From positions 1-27,759 of the forward strand of contig CAYNFH010000067.1 in assembly GCA_964396385.1 (NCBI GenBank): a DNA stretch of 27,759 bases. Reading direction: 5' to 3'. Source of the DNA: CAYNFH01 sp964396385. Its GTDB lineage: Bacteria; Armatimonadota; Chthonomonadetes; Chthonomonadales; CAJBBX01. Positions 1 to 7,629 of the stretch are shown piece by piece. A program made the translations under genes and the position numbers. How positions within the stretch are numbered: the first letter of the stretch is position 1; every line of letters begins with the position of its first letter. Below the pieces are notes generated by a model, which was given only the letters and a program-made list of their open reading frames with translations, was not told the origin of the DNA and did not search any database.

Positions 1-34
1 ATGGCCGGGCGGCTGTTTTCTAGCAGGAGCGAAT

Positions 35-1186
35 ATGTACTCGGGATTGTGGCTATTCGCGTGGGATCTGGCCGACGAGGGCGTGGACGCGGTCATGGGC
101 TGGGCCGCGGACAGCGGGCTGACCGCGCTCCAGGTGGCGGGAGCCTACCACGCCGGCTGGTTCCTGCACCCGCACAACCCCCGCCACCGTGCCTACATGG
201 CGGAGGACGGCCGCGTCTACTTTCAGCCGGAACTCCGGCGCTATCGGGACACCGGCCTCCAGCCGCTGGTCGCCTCCATCTGCGCGCAAACGGACTGGAT
301 GCGCGCGGCCGGCGACCGTCTGGACCGGTACGGCCTCGAGCTTGTCTCCTGGACGGTCTGCTGCCACAACACCCGCCTCGGCCTGCTCCACCCGGAGTGT
401 ACCGCTCGCAACTGTTACGGCGACAGCTACCCGCACGCACTCTGTCCCGCTAACGAGAAGGTTCGAGCCTATCTCACTTCGCTCTGCGGGGACCTGGCCA
501 ACAACCTGCCGCTCCACGCGGTGCAGCTAGAGTCGCCGGGCTACATGGGCTGGGCGCACGGGCACCACCATGAGCGAGACCTCACCGTGCTCAGCCCGGT
601 GGAGCGGTCACTAATGGATCTCTGCTTCTGCGAGAGCTGCGCGACGCAGGCCGAGGCGTGGAGTATTGATGTAACCGGCATTCGGGGCGCGGTGCGATCC
701 ATCCTGGATGCCGCCATGGAAAACGCCCCCAACAGGCCGGCCGGCCATCCGGAGACCCTCTCACAGGTCCTGGAGCGTGTCCCGGGATTGCCCGCCTTCC
801 GCGGATTCCGGCATGAGGTGGAGGCCAGCCTCATCGGAGAGATACGGGAGGCGATGCGGCCGTCACCCGCACAGCTCTTCCTGCTGGGCAGCTTTGACTC
901 GGCGGTAGCGGAGCATGTGGAGGCGTTCAACATCGGTGTGTACGGCCAGAGACCCGCCGAGGTCCTGGAATCGACGCGCGCGGCCAAGACCGGCATGGGT
1001 CCTGGCCACGCCCTCTATATGGGCGTGCGGCTCGGGCTCAGTTCGGTGGCGGATGCAGCGGAGCTCCGCGACACCGTACAGGCCATCCGTGAGGGCGGCG
1101 GCCAGGGCGTCATGTTCTACAACTATAGCGAGTCGCCACGGCGCGCCTTGAACTGGATCAAGCCCGCCCTCTCCGGCCTCGGGTAA
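35..1186 (+). CDS. Uncharacterised TIM-barrel-like protein, possibly glycoside-hydrolase-related
   Basis: This encodes 383 residues with no signal peptide, so it is probably cytoplasmic. The ATG at 35 is preceded by AGGAG at 25-29. I do not recognise a named family with certainty. Features I can see are an aromatic-rich N-terminus (GLWLFAWD), many conserved-looking His/Trp residues, and a CFCESC cluster at residues 197-202. Similar Cys clusters occur in some uncharacterised glycosyl-hydrolase-like TIM-barrel proteins (knowledge, recalled rather than searched). The C-terminal part (GVMFYNYSESPRRALNWI) resembles the last strand and helix of a barrel. It is followed after 64 nt by a secreted hydrolase-like gene and then a sugar isomerase, so a role in carbohydrate metabolism is an inference from context. 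The coding frame is clear; the function is not. Confidence 0.8.
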   Translation: MYSGLWLFAWDLADEGVDAVMGWAADSGLTALQVAGAYHAGWFLHPHNPRHRAYMAEDGRVYFQPELRRYRDTGLQPLVASICAQTDWMRAAGDRLDRYGLELVSWTVCCHNTRLGLLHPECTARNCYGDSYPHALCPANEKVRAYLTSLCGDLANNLPLHAVQLESPGYMGWAHGHHHERDLTVLSPVERSLMDLCFCESCATQAEAWSIDVTGIRGAVRSILDAAMENAPNRPAGHPETLSQVLERVPGLPAFRGFRHEVEASLIGEIREAMRPSPAQLFLLGSFDSAVAEHVEAFNIGVYGQRPAEVLESTRAAKTGMGPGHALYMGVRLGLSSVADAAELRDTVQAIREGGGQGVMFYNYSESPRRALNWIKPALSGLG

Positions 1187-1250
1187 CTGCCGCTGCACGA
1201 GCCTATCTCCGGCAGCCCCTCCATCCGGTAAACTCTGGCTGGAGGTGTAC

Positions 1251-2909
1251 ATGATCGGTCGCTTCTTGCCGCGGTATTGCTGGTTGGCTGCCGCGGTCAT
1301 TGTATCCGTGGCTCCCTGGTGCACGGCGTCGAGCATCGCGGCCCGGGCAGATTCCGCAGGATTTCGGATCGGCGTGGAGCTTGACGGCGCCGGAGATGGG
1401 GACCGGGCAAAGCCTTTCGTGGATGTGGCAAAGACCCTGCGGCCGTGGACGAACGTGGGCAGCCAGGAGCCGGCACCGGTAGACGCCGCCGGCTGGCCCA
1501 CCTCAGATGCAGCGACCGTCCTCTTCGACGTCCGCCCGTTCGGCGCATGGGCACCTCCCATCGACGATCCAGATGCGTTCCAGCCGGACTGGAGCGGCAC
1601 CTATTCCCTCTCCTTTCAGGGCCGGGCGGATGTTGCTACCATCGAGGACCACCGCAGCCGGATCGAGGGGCTGCGCTACGATGGTGCAACCAACACCACC
1701 ACTGGCCGGATAGTCGTTCCGAAGGGCGAAGGGCTGCTCATCCTCGCGTTCACCCACACCCGGCGAACCGCCGGCAGCCCGAAGGGCAGCGGCATCACCG
1801 GGCTCCGGGTGATGCGGCCCGGGTATAGCCTCGGGTCCCACCAGACGTTCACCACGGAGTTCCTCTACTCGCTCAAGCCCTTCGCGGTCCTGCGGTACAT
1901 GGACTGGCTGGACACCAACCACCAGCCCGGCTACTACGGCGATACGGGCCACCATGCGCTCAACTGGGAGGACTGTCGCCTCCCAATCGACGCCACCCAG
2001 CAGTCCACCGGCAGCAAATACGGCGTGTCGTGGGAGTACATTGTGGAGTTGGCCAACCACACGGGAAAGGACCTATGGATCAACATCCCCGTAGCCGCTA
2101 CCGACGAGTACGTCGCGAGCCTCGCGAAGATGCTGGCCAGGGACCTGAAGCCCAACCTCAAGGTCTACGTGGAGCACAGCAATGAGGTGTGGAACTTCGG
2201 CTTTCCCCAGTACACGTACAACAAGCTCGCCGCCATCGACGAGGTGAAGCGCGGGGGCTCACCCCTCAACAGCGACGGCTCGACCGATCCGGAGGTGTGG
2301 GCGCGGCGGCGGCACGCCAAGCGGCTGGTGGAGATAGCGAAGATCTTCGAGTCAGCGTTTGGGCCGGGCAGCCTCGGCAGACGGATACGGCCGATCTACG
2401 CTTCCTGGGTCATCTTCCCGGATGTCTACTACGCCGAAGTGCTCAAGTGGGTGCAGAGCACGTTTGGACCCCCGAAGCGCTACTTCTACGGCATCGCCGG
2501 AGCGGCGTACTTCAATGTGGAGAAGGCATCTCCCACCTTCGGCGTCACGGAGCTGCTGGCTGCCATGCGCGCATCGAGTGATGCAAACCGAAAGTACAGG
2601 GAAGCCATCCAGCGGATCGCGGATTCGTTCCGGTTAAAGCACTGCCAGTACGAGGTGGGGCCGGACACGGGTGGTGGCAAGACCGAGAACGTGGCCAATC
2701 GCATCCGGGCCAATCGGGACCCGCGCATCAAGGAGGTCATTCTGCACGATGCGCGGGACAACTGGTTCGCCCTCGGAGGCGACCTGTACATGTACTTCAG
2801 CCACTGCAGCGCCTACAGCCGGTACGGCTGCTGGGGATTGAGCGAGGACATCGCGAACCTCAACACGCCCAAGTGGCAGGCGGTATACGCGCTGACGGGC
2901 AAACACTGA
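1251..2909 (+). CDS. Secreted glycoside-hydrolase-like protein (clan GH-A-like candidate)
   Basis: This is a 552-residue protein with an N-terminal signal peptide (about residues 1-34: basic start, hydrophobic WLAAAVIVSV core, Ala-rich cleavage region). ATG 1251 is chosen because GGAGG lies at 1241-1245, and that overlaps the alternative GTG at 1245. Residues 307-315 read VEHSNEVWN. An Asn-Glu pair after a beta strand is the usual acid/base position of clan GH-A barrels, and E468 in QYEVG is a plausible nucleophile; both are inferences from pattern. The first 200 residues look like a separate beta-rich domain. Proteins of this kind are often annotated as cellulose- or carbohydrate-binding proteins in soil bacteria. 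Substrate is unknown. It lies between two other sugar-related genes on the same strand and is probably co-transcribed with them. Confidence 0.85.
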   Translation: MIGRFLPRYCWLAAAVIVSVAPWCTASSIAARADSAGFRIGVELDGAGDGDRAKPFVDVAKTLRPWTNVGSQEPAPVDAAGWPTSDAATVLFDVRPFGAWAPPIDDPDAFQPDWSGTYSLSFQGRADVATIEDHRSRIEGLRYDGATNTTTGRIVVPKGEGLLILAFTHTRRTAGSPKGSGITGLRVMRPGYSLGSHQTFTTEFLYSLKPFAVLRYMDWLDTNHQPGYYGDTGHHALNWEDCRLPIDATQQSTGSKYGVSWEYIVELANHTGKDLWINIPVAATDEYVASLAKMLARDLKPNLKVYVEHSNEVWNFGFPQYTYNKLAAIDEVKRGGSPLNSDGSTDPEVWARRRHAKRLVEIAKIFESAFGPGSLGRRIRPIYASWVIFPDVYYAEVLKWVQSTFGPPKRYFYGIAGAAYFNVEKASPTFGVTELLAAMRASSDANRKYREAIQRIADSFRLKHCQYEVGPDTGGGKTENVANRIRANRDPRIKEVILHDARDNWFALGGDLYMYFSHCSAYSRYGCWGLSEDIANLNTPKWQAVYALTGKH

Positions 2910-2959
2910 GCAGGCCGTGGCAAAGTCCGCCGCGGCCCCACCTATCCAGGGAGAAAATG

Positions 2960-3739
2960 ATGGCAAACATACCCATCGCGCTGGAGCTCTATTCCGTGCG
3001 CGAGGACCTGAAGAACGACGTACGCGGCACCCTGCAAAAGGTGGCCGCGCTGGGATACCAGGGAGTGGAGTTCGCCGGCCACCCACAGCAGCCCGCCGAG
3101 GAGCTGCGCAAGTATCTGGATGACCTGGGACTCGTCTGCTGTAGCTGGCATACGCCATTCGACTTGGTGCAGGACGATAAGCTGGAGCAGACCATCGCCT
3201 TCAACAAGACCATGGGCAACAGCAGCATCATTATCCCCGGCCTGCCGAGAGAGCGCACCGGCTCGCGGCAGGCATGGCTGGAGACGGCGCAGTTCTTCAA
3301 CCGGCTGACAGATAAGCTGCTGCCGCACGGCATGTACACGGGCTACCACAACCACCACACGGAGTTCACTCCCCTCGACGGCGGAGACACCGCGTGGGAC
3401 GTCTTCTTCAGCAACACGCGCAAAGAAGTGGTGATGCAGATTGACATCGGCAACGCCCTGTACGGCGGCGGGGAGGCCGTGCCGATCCTGCAGAAGTACC
3501 CGGGCCGCGCGCGGAACGTCCACCTGAAGCCGTACTCCCTGGAAGCTGGGCGCGAGGACAAGGAGAAAGGCTTCGACCCGCTCATCGGCGAGGACAGTGT
3601 GCCGTGGGAGGAGGTCTTCCGCCTGTGCGAGACCATAGGCGGCACGGAGTGGTACATCGTCGAGTACGAGAGCAGCGCCTATCCGGCCCTGGAAGCCGTA
3701 GACCGCTGCCTCCAGGCGCTACGGCGGATGGGAAAGTAG
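2960..3739 (+). CDS. Sugar phosphate isomerase/epimerase (xylose-isomerase-like TIM barrel)
   Basis: This is a 259-residue cytoplasmic protein of the AP-endonuclease-2/xylose-isomerase-like barrel family (IolE/hydroxypyruvate-isomerase relatives). The expected metal-site residues are all present: E135 in GYHNHHTEF, D162 in QIDIGN, H188 in VHLKPY and E235 in IVEYE. The start opens with the typical ALELYSVREDL strand. Two adjacent ATGs exist (2957 and 2960). AGGGAG at 2948-2953 gives better spacing to 2960, so that one is chosen. The gene follows the secreted hydrolase-like gene after 50 nt, suggesting one transcript that processes or interconverts a sugar. The exact substrate cannot be read from the sequence. 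A cluster of palindromic repeats follows immediately. Confidence 0.9.
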   Translation: MANIPIALELYSVREDLKNDVRGTLQKVAALGYQGVEFAGHPQQPAEELRKYLDDLGLVCCSWHTPFDLVQDDKLEQTIAFNKTMGNSSIIIPGLPRERTGSRQAWLETAQFFNRLTDKLLPHGMYTGYHNHHTEFTPLDGGDTAWDVFFSNTRKEVVMQIDIGNALYGGGEAVPILQKYPGRARNVHLKPYSLEAGREDKEKGFDPLIGEDSVPWEEVFRLCETIGGTEWYIVEYESSAYPALEAVDRCLQALRRMGK

Positions 3740-3764
3740 CGGCAGGCGGTGGACAGAGCGGACT

Positions 3765-3995
3765 TGTCATCCTGAGCGAGGCGAAGGACCTGCTGTATAG
3801 TTCCGTTCAGTACTCTGTAACTTCAGCGTGCCGGCCGCAGCAACTTGTCATCCCGAGCTTCGCGAGGGATCCGGCCCATTGCCAGGCTGTCCAGCGGAGC
3901 AAGCTGTCATCCCGAGTTCCGCGAGGGATCTGCTTTACGGCAACTTCGCGTACTCTGCCGGAACAAGCAGATCCCTCGCTGCGTTGGGAATAACA
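3765..3995. repeat. Cluster of three dispersed palindromic repeats
   Basis: This 260-nt intergenic stretch between two convergent genes holds three copies of one element. They begin with TGTCATCCTGAG (3766), TGTCATCCCGAG (3847) and TGTCATCCCGAG (3905). The third copy is nearly complete (3905-3995): GCGAGGGATCTGCTTTACGG, then GTACTCTGCCGG, then AGCAGATCCCTCGC and GGGAATAACA. Its two halves form an inverted repeat. The first copy repeats the GTACTCTG segment, and the second is truncated after GGGATCCGG. Related copies occur at 10305 and 23802. Such elements are short, non-coding and REP- or MITE-like. Placed between convergent genes they may also act as bidirectional transcription stops, which is inference. 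Confidence 0.75.
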
Positions 3996-3999
3996 CCCG

Positions 4000-4773
4000 T
4001 CACCCGTCCTCCGTCCCACGTCTCTCCGCGATATAGCTCCCAATCGCGGCGGCGGTGTCCATCCAGATGCCGTTCGCGAGGTCGGCACAGTAGGCGCAGA
4101 GGGCTTCAAGGGATTCCTCCAGGACGGTCTGCACGCCCGACGCCCCCACGTCGTGGCCGGCGAGGAAGAGCCAGCCGCCTTCCTGGGCCGTCCGGTCTAC
4201 CCATCGCCGCACGTCCTCCGCCAAAAGGCCATCGGCGTCGATGGCCAGCGCCTGGGCCAGGTCGCAGAACGTCGGGTCAGTGGGCGCTTCGTCGCGGAAG
4301 CCGCGGCCCACCAGGTACCGCTCCGCAACCAGCGGCACGTAGCTTCGAACATTCCGGCCCCGGCCCACGAACCGCTGGCCGCAAGGATATGCGAACGTGT
4401 GGAGGCGGCAGCCGAGCAGCTCCTGTATCCGGCGGCCGGCGGCGTCCAGGTCCTCCGCCATGCGCTCCAGCGTGTACTCCTCCAGAGGGTTGTGGCGTGA
4501 GAACGCGAAGTTGCCGGAGCACGGATGCGTCATGGAGTGGCCGCCGATCTCGTGGCCGCGCGCCAGCGCCGCGCGCCAATCTTCGAGACGCGCCTCAAGC
4601 GACTGCGGTAGCACGTAGAAGGTTGCCTTGACGCCATAGCGGTCCAGGATAGGCAGGCCCCGATCAAGCTGGGTGACGCGAGCGTCATCAAAGCTCACCG
4701 TCACCGCCCCGCGTACTCCCTCCGGCCACTGGAACTTCCCGTCTTGTCCCGCTTCGGCATCTGCGCCTGCCAT
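4000..4773 (-). CDS. Polysaccharide deacetylase family protein (NodB-like)
   Basis: This is a 257-residue protein with the NodB homology motifs in order: VSFDDA (Asp29-Asp30, catalytic base and metal ligand), HEIGGHSMTHP at 74-84 (metal ligands His79 and His83), and FAYPCGQ at 127-133. LAGHDV near residue 208 is a likely last catalytic His motif. The family removes N- or O-acetyl groups from chitin oligomers, peptidoglycan or other polysaccharides in a metal-dependent reaction. No signal peptide is evident, so it may act on a cytoplasmic or soluble substrate. The start at 4773 is supported by GGGAGG six bases upstream. The stop codon TGA (4000-4002) lies inside a 7-nt GACGGRK tandem repeat, so the last residues (RRGTEDG) may derive from repeat DNA. 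It is divergent from the gene at 4857. Confidence 0.9.
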   Translation of the reverse strand: MAGADAEAGQDGKFQWPEGVRGAVTVSFDDARVTQLDRGLPILDRYGVKATFYVLPQSLEARLEDWRAALARGHEIGGHSMTHPCSGNFAFSRHNPLEEYTLERMAEDLDAAGRRIQELLGCRLHTFAYPCGQRFVGRGRNVRSYVPLVAERYLVGRGFRDEAPTDPTFCDLAQALAIDADGLLAEDVRRWVDRTAQEGGWLFLAGHDVGASGVQTVLEESLEALCAYCADLANGIWMDTAAAIGSYIAERRGTEDG

Positions 4774-4856
4774 TCACCGCCTCCCGCTCATGGTATTCCC
4801 ACTGTACCGTACAATAGCGGGGCGGGTATCTCCTATCTGGCAGGACGCCTAGCAGG

Positions 4857-5238
4857 ATGAGGCAATCGGACCAACAACTCANNNNNNNNNNAACTCACGT
4901 TGGAATTCGCCGCGGAATCGCAATCCGAGGCCGGCGCCGCCCCAGGCACGCGCCTCCGTTCCGAACGCGTGAAGCCGCGCTCAGAACCCGCGACGAGTCA
5001 AGCCGCCCTGCCGGGACTGGCCGAACTGGACTCGCCCGCGCTCCAGCTTGACGCAGGGACGGAGGCGCCAAGTCTCTCGCCAAACACGGCCCCGTCCGTT
5101 TCCATTCCCAAGCCGCGCGTACCGCCTGCCGCTCCGGCAGACGTCCTCCCCCGATTCAAAGAGACCCGCCCGAGTCCTGCCGAGTCGAAGAAAAACGCCG
5201 AGGGCAAGCTCCCCAAGCTCCTACCCCGCCGACTCTGA
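4857..5238 (+). CDS. Small Pro/Ala-rich hypothetical protein, interrupted by an assembly gap
   Basis: An ATG at 4857 opens MRQSDQQL just before the 10-N gap. After the gap an open frame beginning LTLEFAAESQ runs to TGA at 5236-5238 with GC-rich third positions. The bases on both sides of the gap share AACTCA (4876-4881 and 4892-4897). If the contigs truly overlap there, the two parts join in frame into one protein of about 121 residues. It is rich in Pro, Ala, Ser and Glu (for example PRVPPAAPADVLPRF) with a basic tail (KLPKLLPRRL), so it looks disordered. No signal peptide, membrane segment or known family is seen. Function unknown. It may precede the Ig-repeat gene in a transcript. Confidence 0.5.
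4882..4891. other. Assembly gap (10 N)
   Basis: Ten undetermined bases. The flanking AACTCA duplication suggests the true gap length is zero or negative, i.e. that the two contigs overlap. Confidence 0.95.
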
Positions 5239-5349
5239 CAGGTGTATCGCACGGCGGAGGTATTTGCGGCGGTCGCGTCGAACCGTCGCGCGAATGCAGA
5301 CCCCGTGGTAGCTTAGAACTTGCAGGAAGACTATCGGTAGGAGGTCGAC

Positions 5350-7620
5350 GTGCGCCCGTTTATGCTCTCACTTGCATCCCTATTCGCAATCGCATTAGCC
5401 GCCGGGCCGGCGGCCGCATCCCCGCAGGCCAAGACTGCCCTGTATATCTTCGCCTACGGGGCGCCGCCCGGCATGAATCCACAGGTTGTCGCGCATCTCC
5501 GCCGTCTTCCGGACAACGCCGGGCTTGTGAAGAAGAAGCTGACAATCCGAGTGGACGGGAGCGTAGCAGGCTCCGATACCACCGATCAGACCGGCTCCGC
5601 CGATTACGGGTACCAGCTTGCGGCCGGCGCGCCCGTGGCGAAGCATACTTGCTCTGTGGAGTTTGCCGGGGACGCGGATGACGCGCCCTGCTCCGCAACC
5701 AGCTCCTATGAAGTGACTCCCAGCCTGGTGCAAACCTTCGCATACCCGCGCATGGGCGTGGGGAGGAGCGGAGCGACGGCGATTCTGCGCGGATTTCTGT
5801 GTCGTTTGGCTGCCGGCGAGCCTCCGCTGGCTGGCGAGCCCCTCACTTTCTGCGTAAACGGAGTTCCGGTAGGAACGGCCGTCACCGGCAGCGACGGCAA
5901 TGCTACGCTCAGGTACTCCGTCCCCGCTGGGTCCGGCGATAGCGTCAGCGCGCTGTCGGTCTATTTCGCGGGGGACAAGCAGTACTTCCCCTCCGGATTC
6001 TATGGGTCCCTCTACGTGTTCGCTAACCCCATTCCCACCACTCTATCGGCGCCCACAGCCTGGGGCCTGCCCGGCGCCACCGCCCAACTGATTGCGTCGC
6101 TCGTGCCAAAGGCCGGAGGGCCCCAGCCGGGTTTGCCTGTTAAGTTCAAGGCCAACGGCTCGTTGCTCGGATCTGCGGTCACGGATAGCTATGGCATTGC
6201 GGCGCTAAGGGTCAAGGTGCCACCGGACATCGGCTCCGATACCTTGCCCATATCCGCAGAATATGCCGGCGATGCATCTTGTGCTCCCAGTACCTCGTCC
6301 GGATTCATACATGCCATTACGGACCGCGTGGACACGAGCACCGACGTGGAGCTGGCGAAGCTGGAGCAGAGAATGGCGGTGTTTCGGGTGACCGTGCGCC
6401 GCCACAACGACCCGAAGTTCCCGGAGCTGCCCGGCGCTTACAACTGTGCCGTTACCGCGGGACGCTCCGTCGCGCAGACTCAAGCGCTTCAGGGCAAGCA
6501 GACATTTGAGGTGCCGCTGCCGGTTCCCGCGGGCGGGATCCCGATCACCGTCTCGTTTCCAGGCCTGACGGCGGGCCAAACCTATTTCAACCCATCGTCC
6601 ACCTCGTGGACCTTCAACGGCAAAGCGGAGGTGAACATCTTCACGCGGGGGTTCTATGCGCGGCCCGGCGAGCCGGCGTATGGCCGCGTGGTTCTCTCCG
6701 GCGTGCTGCCGCCACCGGGATCTACAAGCACGGCGCTGGGCGGTCAAACCATCAAGGTCGCTGTACAGGGATTGCCGCCGGTCACCACCAGCACGAATTC
6801 CGACGGTGTGGTCTCCATGCTACCCATCCAGATTCCCATGGCAGCCAGGCCCGGAGACCGGCTCACCTGTACGCTGAGCTGGGACGGCAACGGGACATAT
6901 GATCCCGCGTCCGCAACAACACAGGTTTCGGTGGTCAATATGGGCGGAATGACCCGCATCCTGGGCTCCAATACTGCGGGCCCCCGCGGCGGTGCCGCCA
7001 TAGCCACCTTTACGCTCGTAGGGGACCGGACTTTCGGCTTCGATTCACCCGTCCCGCTTCCCGGCCGGCCGCTGCGGGTAAGGGTCGAGGGCGGCGGCGG
7101 TCTCATCTATCCCACGATCGATACCACGATCACGACGGACGACCATGGGGTCGCCCGACTGAACGTCCCCATCCCGAAGATGATGCCGGCGGGCTACAAT
7201 CTGCCCTGCCGGGTCACCTTTGCAGGTGACGCGCAGTACCAGCAGGGGCTCGGAATGATATACGTCACCGCGGGAAAGAGAGGCAGCCAAATCGACGCGG
7301 GGCCGCTGGTCGTTCTGATGGACTCAAACTACCCGTTTGTCAACGGCTCAGTCAGCCTGCATTTGGATGGCATTGCGGACACCGATTCTACCAACCTGGC
7401 CGGCAACGTGCTGACCTTCTCGGTGCAGGGATCCTCGCCCGTCGACATCATGCTCGGCCAGGGCGGATTCGTCCAGGGCAAGCCCCTCTACGCGGTAATA
7501 CCGAGGACCATTCTGCCGAAGGGCGCCAAGGCAGGCGACAAGTTTACCTGCACTATCACCTGGCCAGGCAATAGCGCATTCACCGGCTGCAGCGCCCAGA
7601 CCACTATCACCTGCAAATAG
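5350..7620 (+). CDS. Secreted protein of about seven Ig-like repeats
   Basis: This is a 756-residue protein starting at GTG 5350, four bases after AGGAGGT (5339-5345); ATG 5362 is an alternative. A signal peptide covers about residues 1-24 (LSLASLFAIALAAGPAAAS). The rest is about seven beta-sandwich repeats of roughly 95-110 residues. They recur with the pattern hydrophobic strand, LTF-VNG-PVG, a T-S-G-A-L turn, then YAGD-or-FAGD and a short terminal strand. The FAGD/YAGD motif marks repeats 1, 2, 3 and 6; repeats 5 and 7 have related W-G-N motifs and repeat 4 is divergent. This resembles bacterial Ig-like (Big_3/Big_5-type) modules that form stalks or adhesin-like surface proteins. No LPxTG, PEP-CTERM or catalytic domain is seen, so it is probably released or held by its partners. 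It converges on the GH116 gene with only 9 nt between stops. Confidence 0.88.
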   Translation: MRPFMLSLASLFAIALAAGPAAASPQAKTALYIFAYGAPPGMNPQVVAHLRRLPDNAGLVKKKLTIRVDGSVAGSDTTDQTGSADYGYQLAAGAPVAKHTCSVEFAGDADDAPCSATSSYEVTPSLVQTFAYPRMGVGRSGATAILRGFLCRLAAGEPPLAGEPLTFCVNGVPVGTAVTGSDGNATLRYSVPAGSGDSVSALSVYFAGDKQYFPSGFYGSLYVFANPIPTTLSAPTAWGLPGATAQLIASLVPKAGGPQPGLPVKFKANGSLLGSAVTDSYGIAALRVKVPPDIGSDTLPISAEYAGDASCAPSTSSGFIHAITDRVDTSTDVELAKLEQRMAVFRVTVRRHNDPKFPELPGAYNCAVTAGRSVAQTQALQGKQTFEVPLPVPAGGIPITVSFPGLTAGQTYFNPSSTSWTFNGKAEVNIFTRGFYARPGEPAYGRVVLSGVLPPPGSTSTALGGQTIKVAVQGLPPVTTSTNSDGVVSMLPIQIPMAARPGDRLTCTLSWDGNGTYDPASATTQVSVVNMGGMTRILGSNTAGPRGGAAIATFTLVGDRTFGFDSPVPLPGRPLRVRVEGGGGLIYPTIDTTITTDDHGVARLNVPIPKMMPAGYNLPCRVTFAGDAQYQQGLGMIYVTAGKRGSQIDAGPLVVLMDSNYPFVNGSVSLHLDGIADTDSTNLAGNVLTFSVQGSSPVDIMLGQGGFVQGKPLYAVIPRTILPKGAKAGDKFTCTITWPGNSAFTGCSAQTTITCK

Positions 7621-7629
7621 GAAGGTGGG

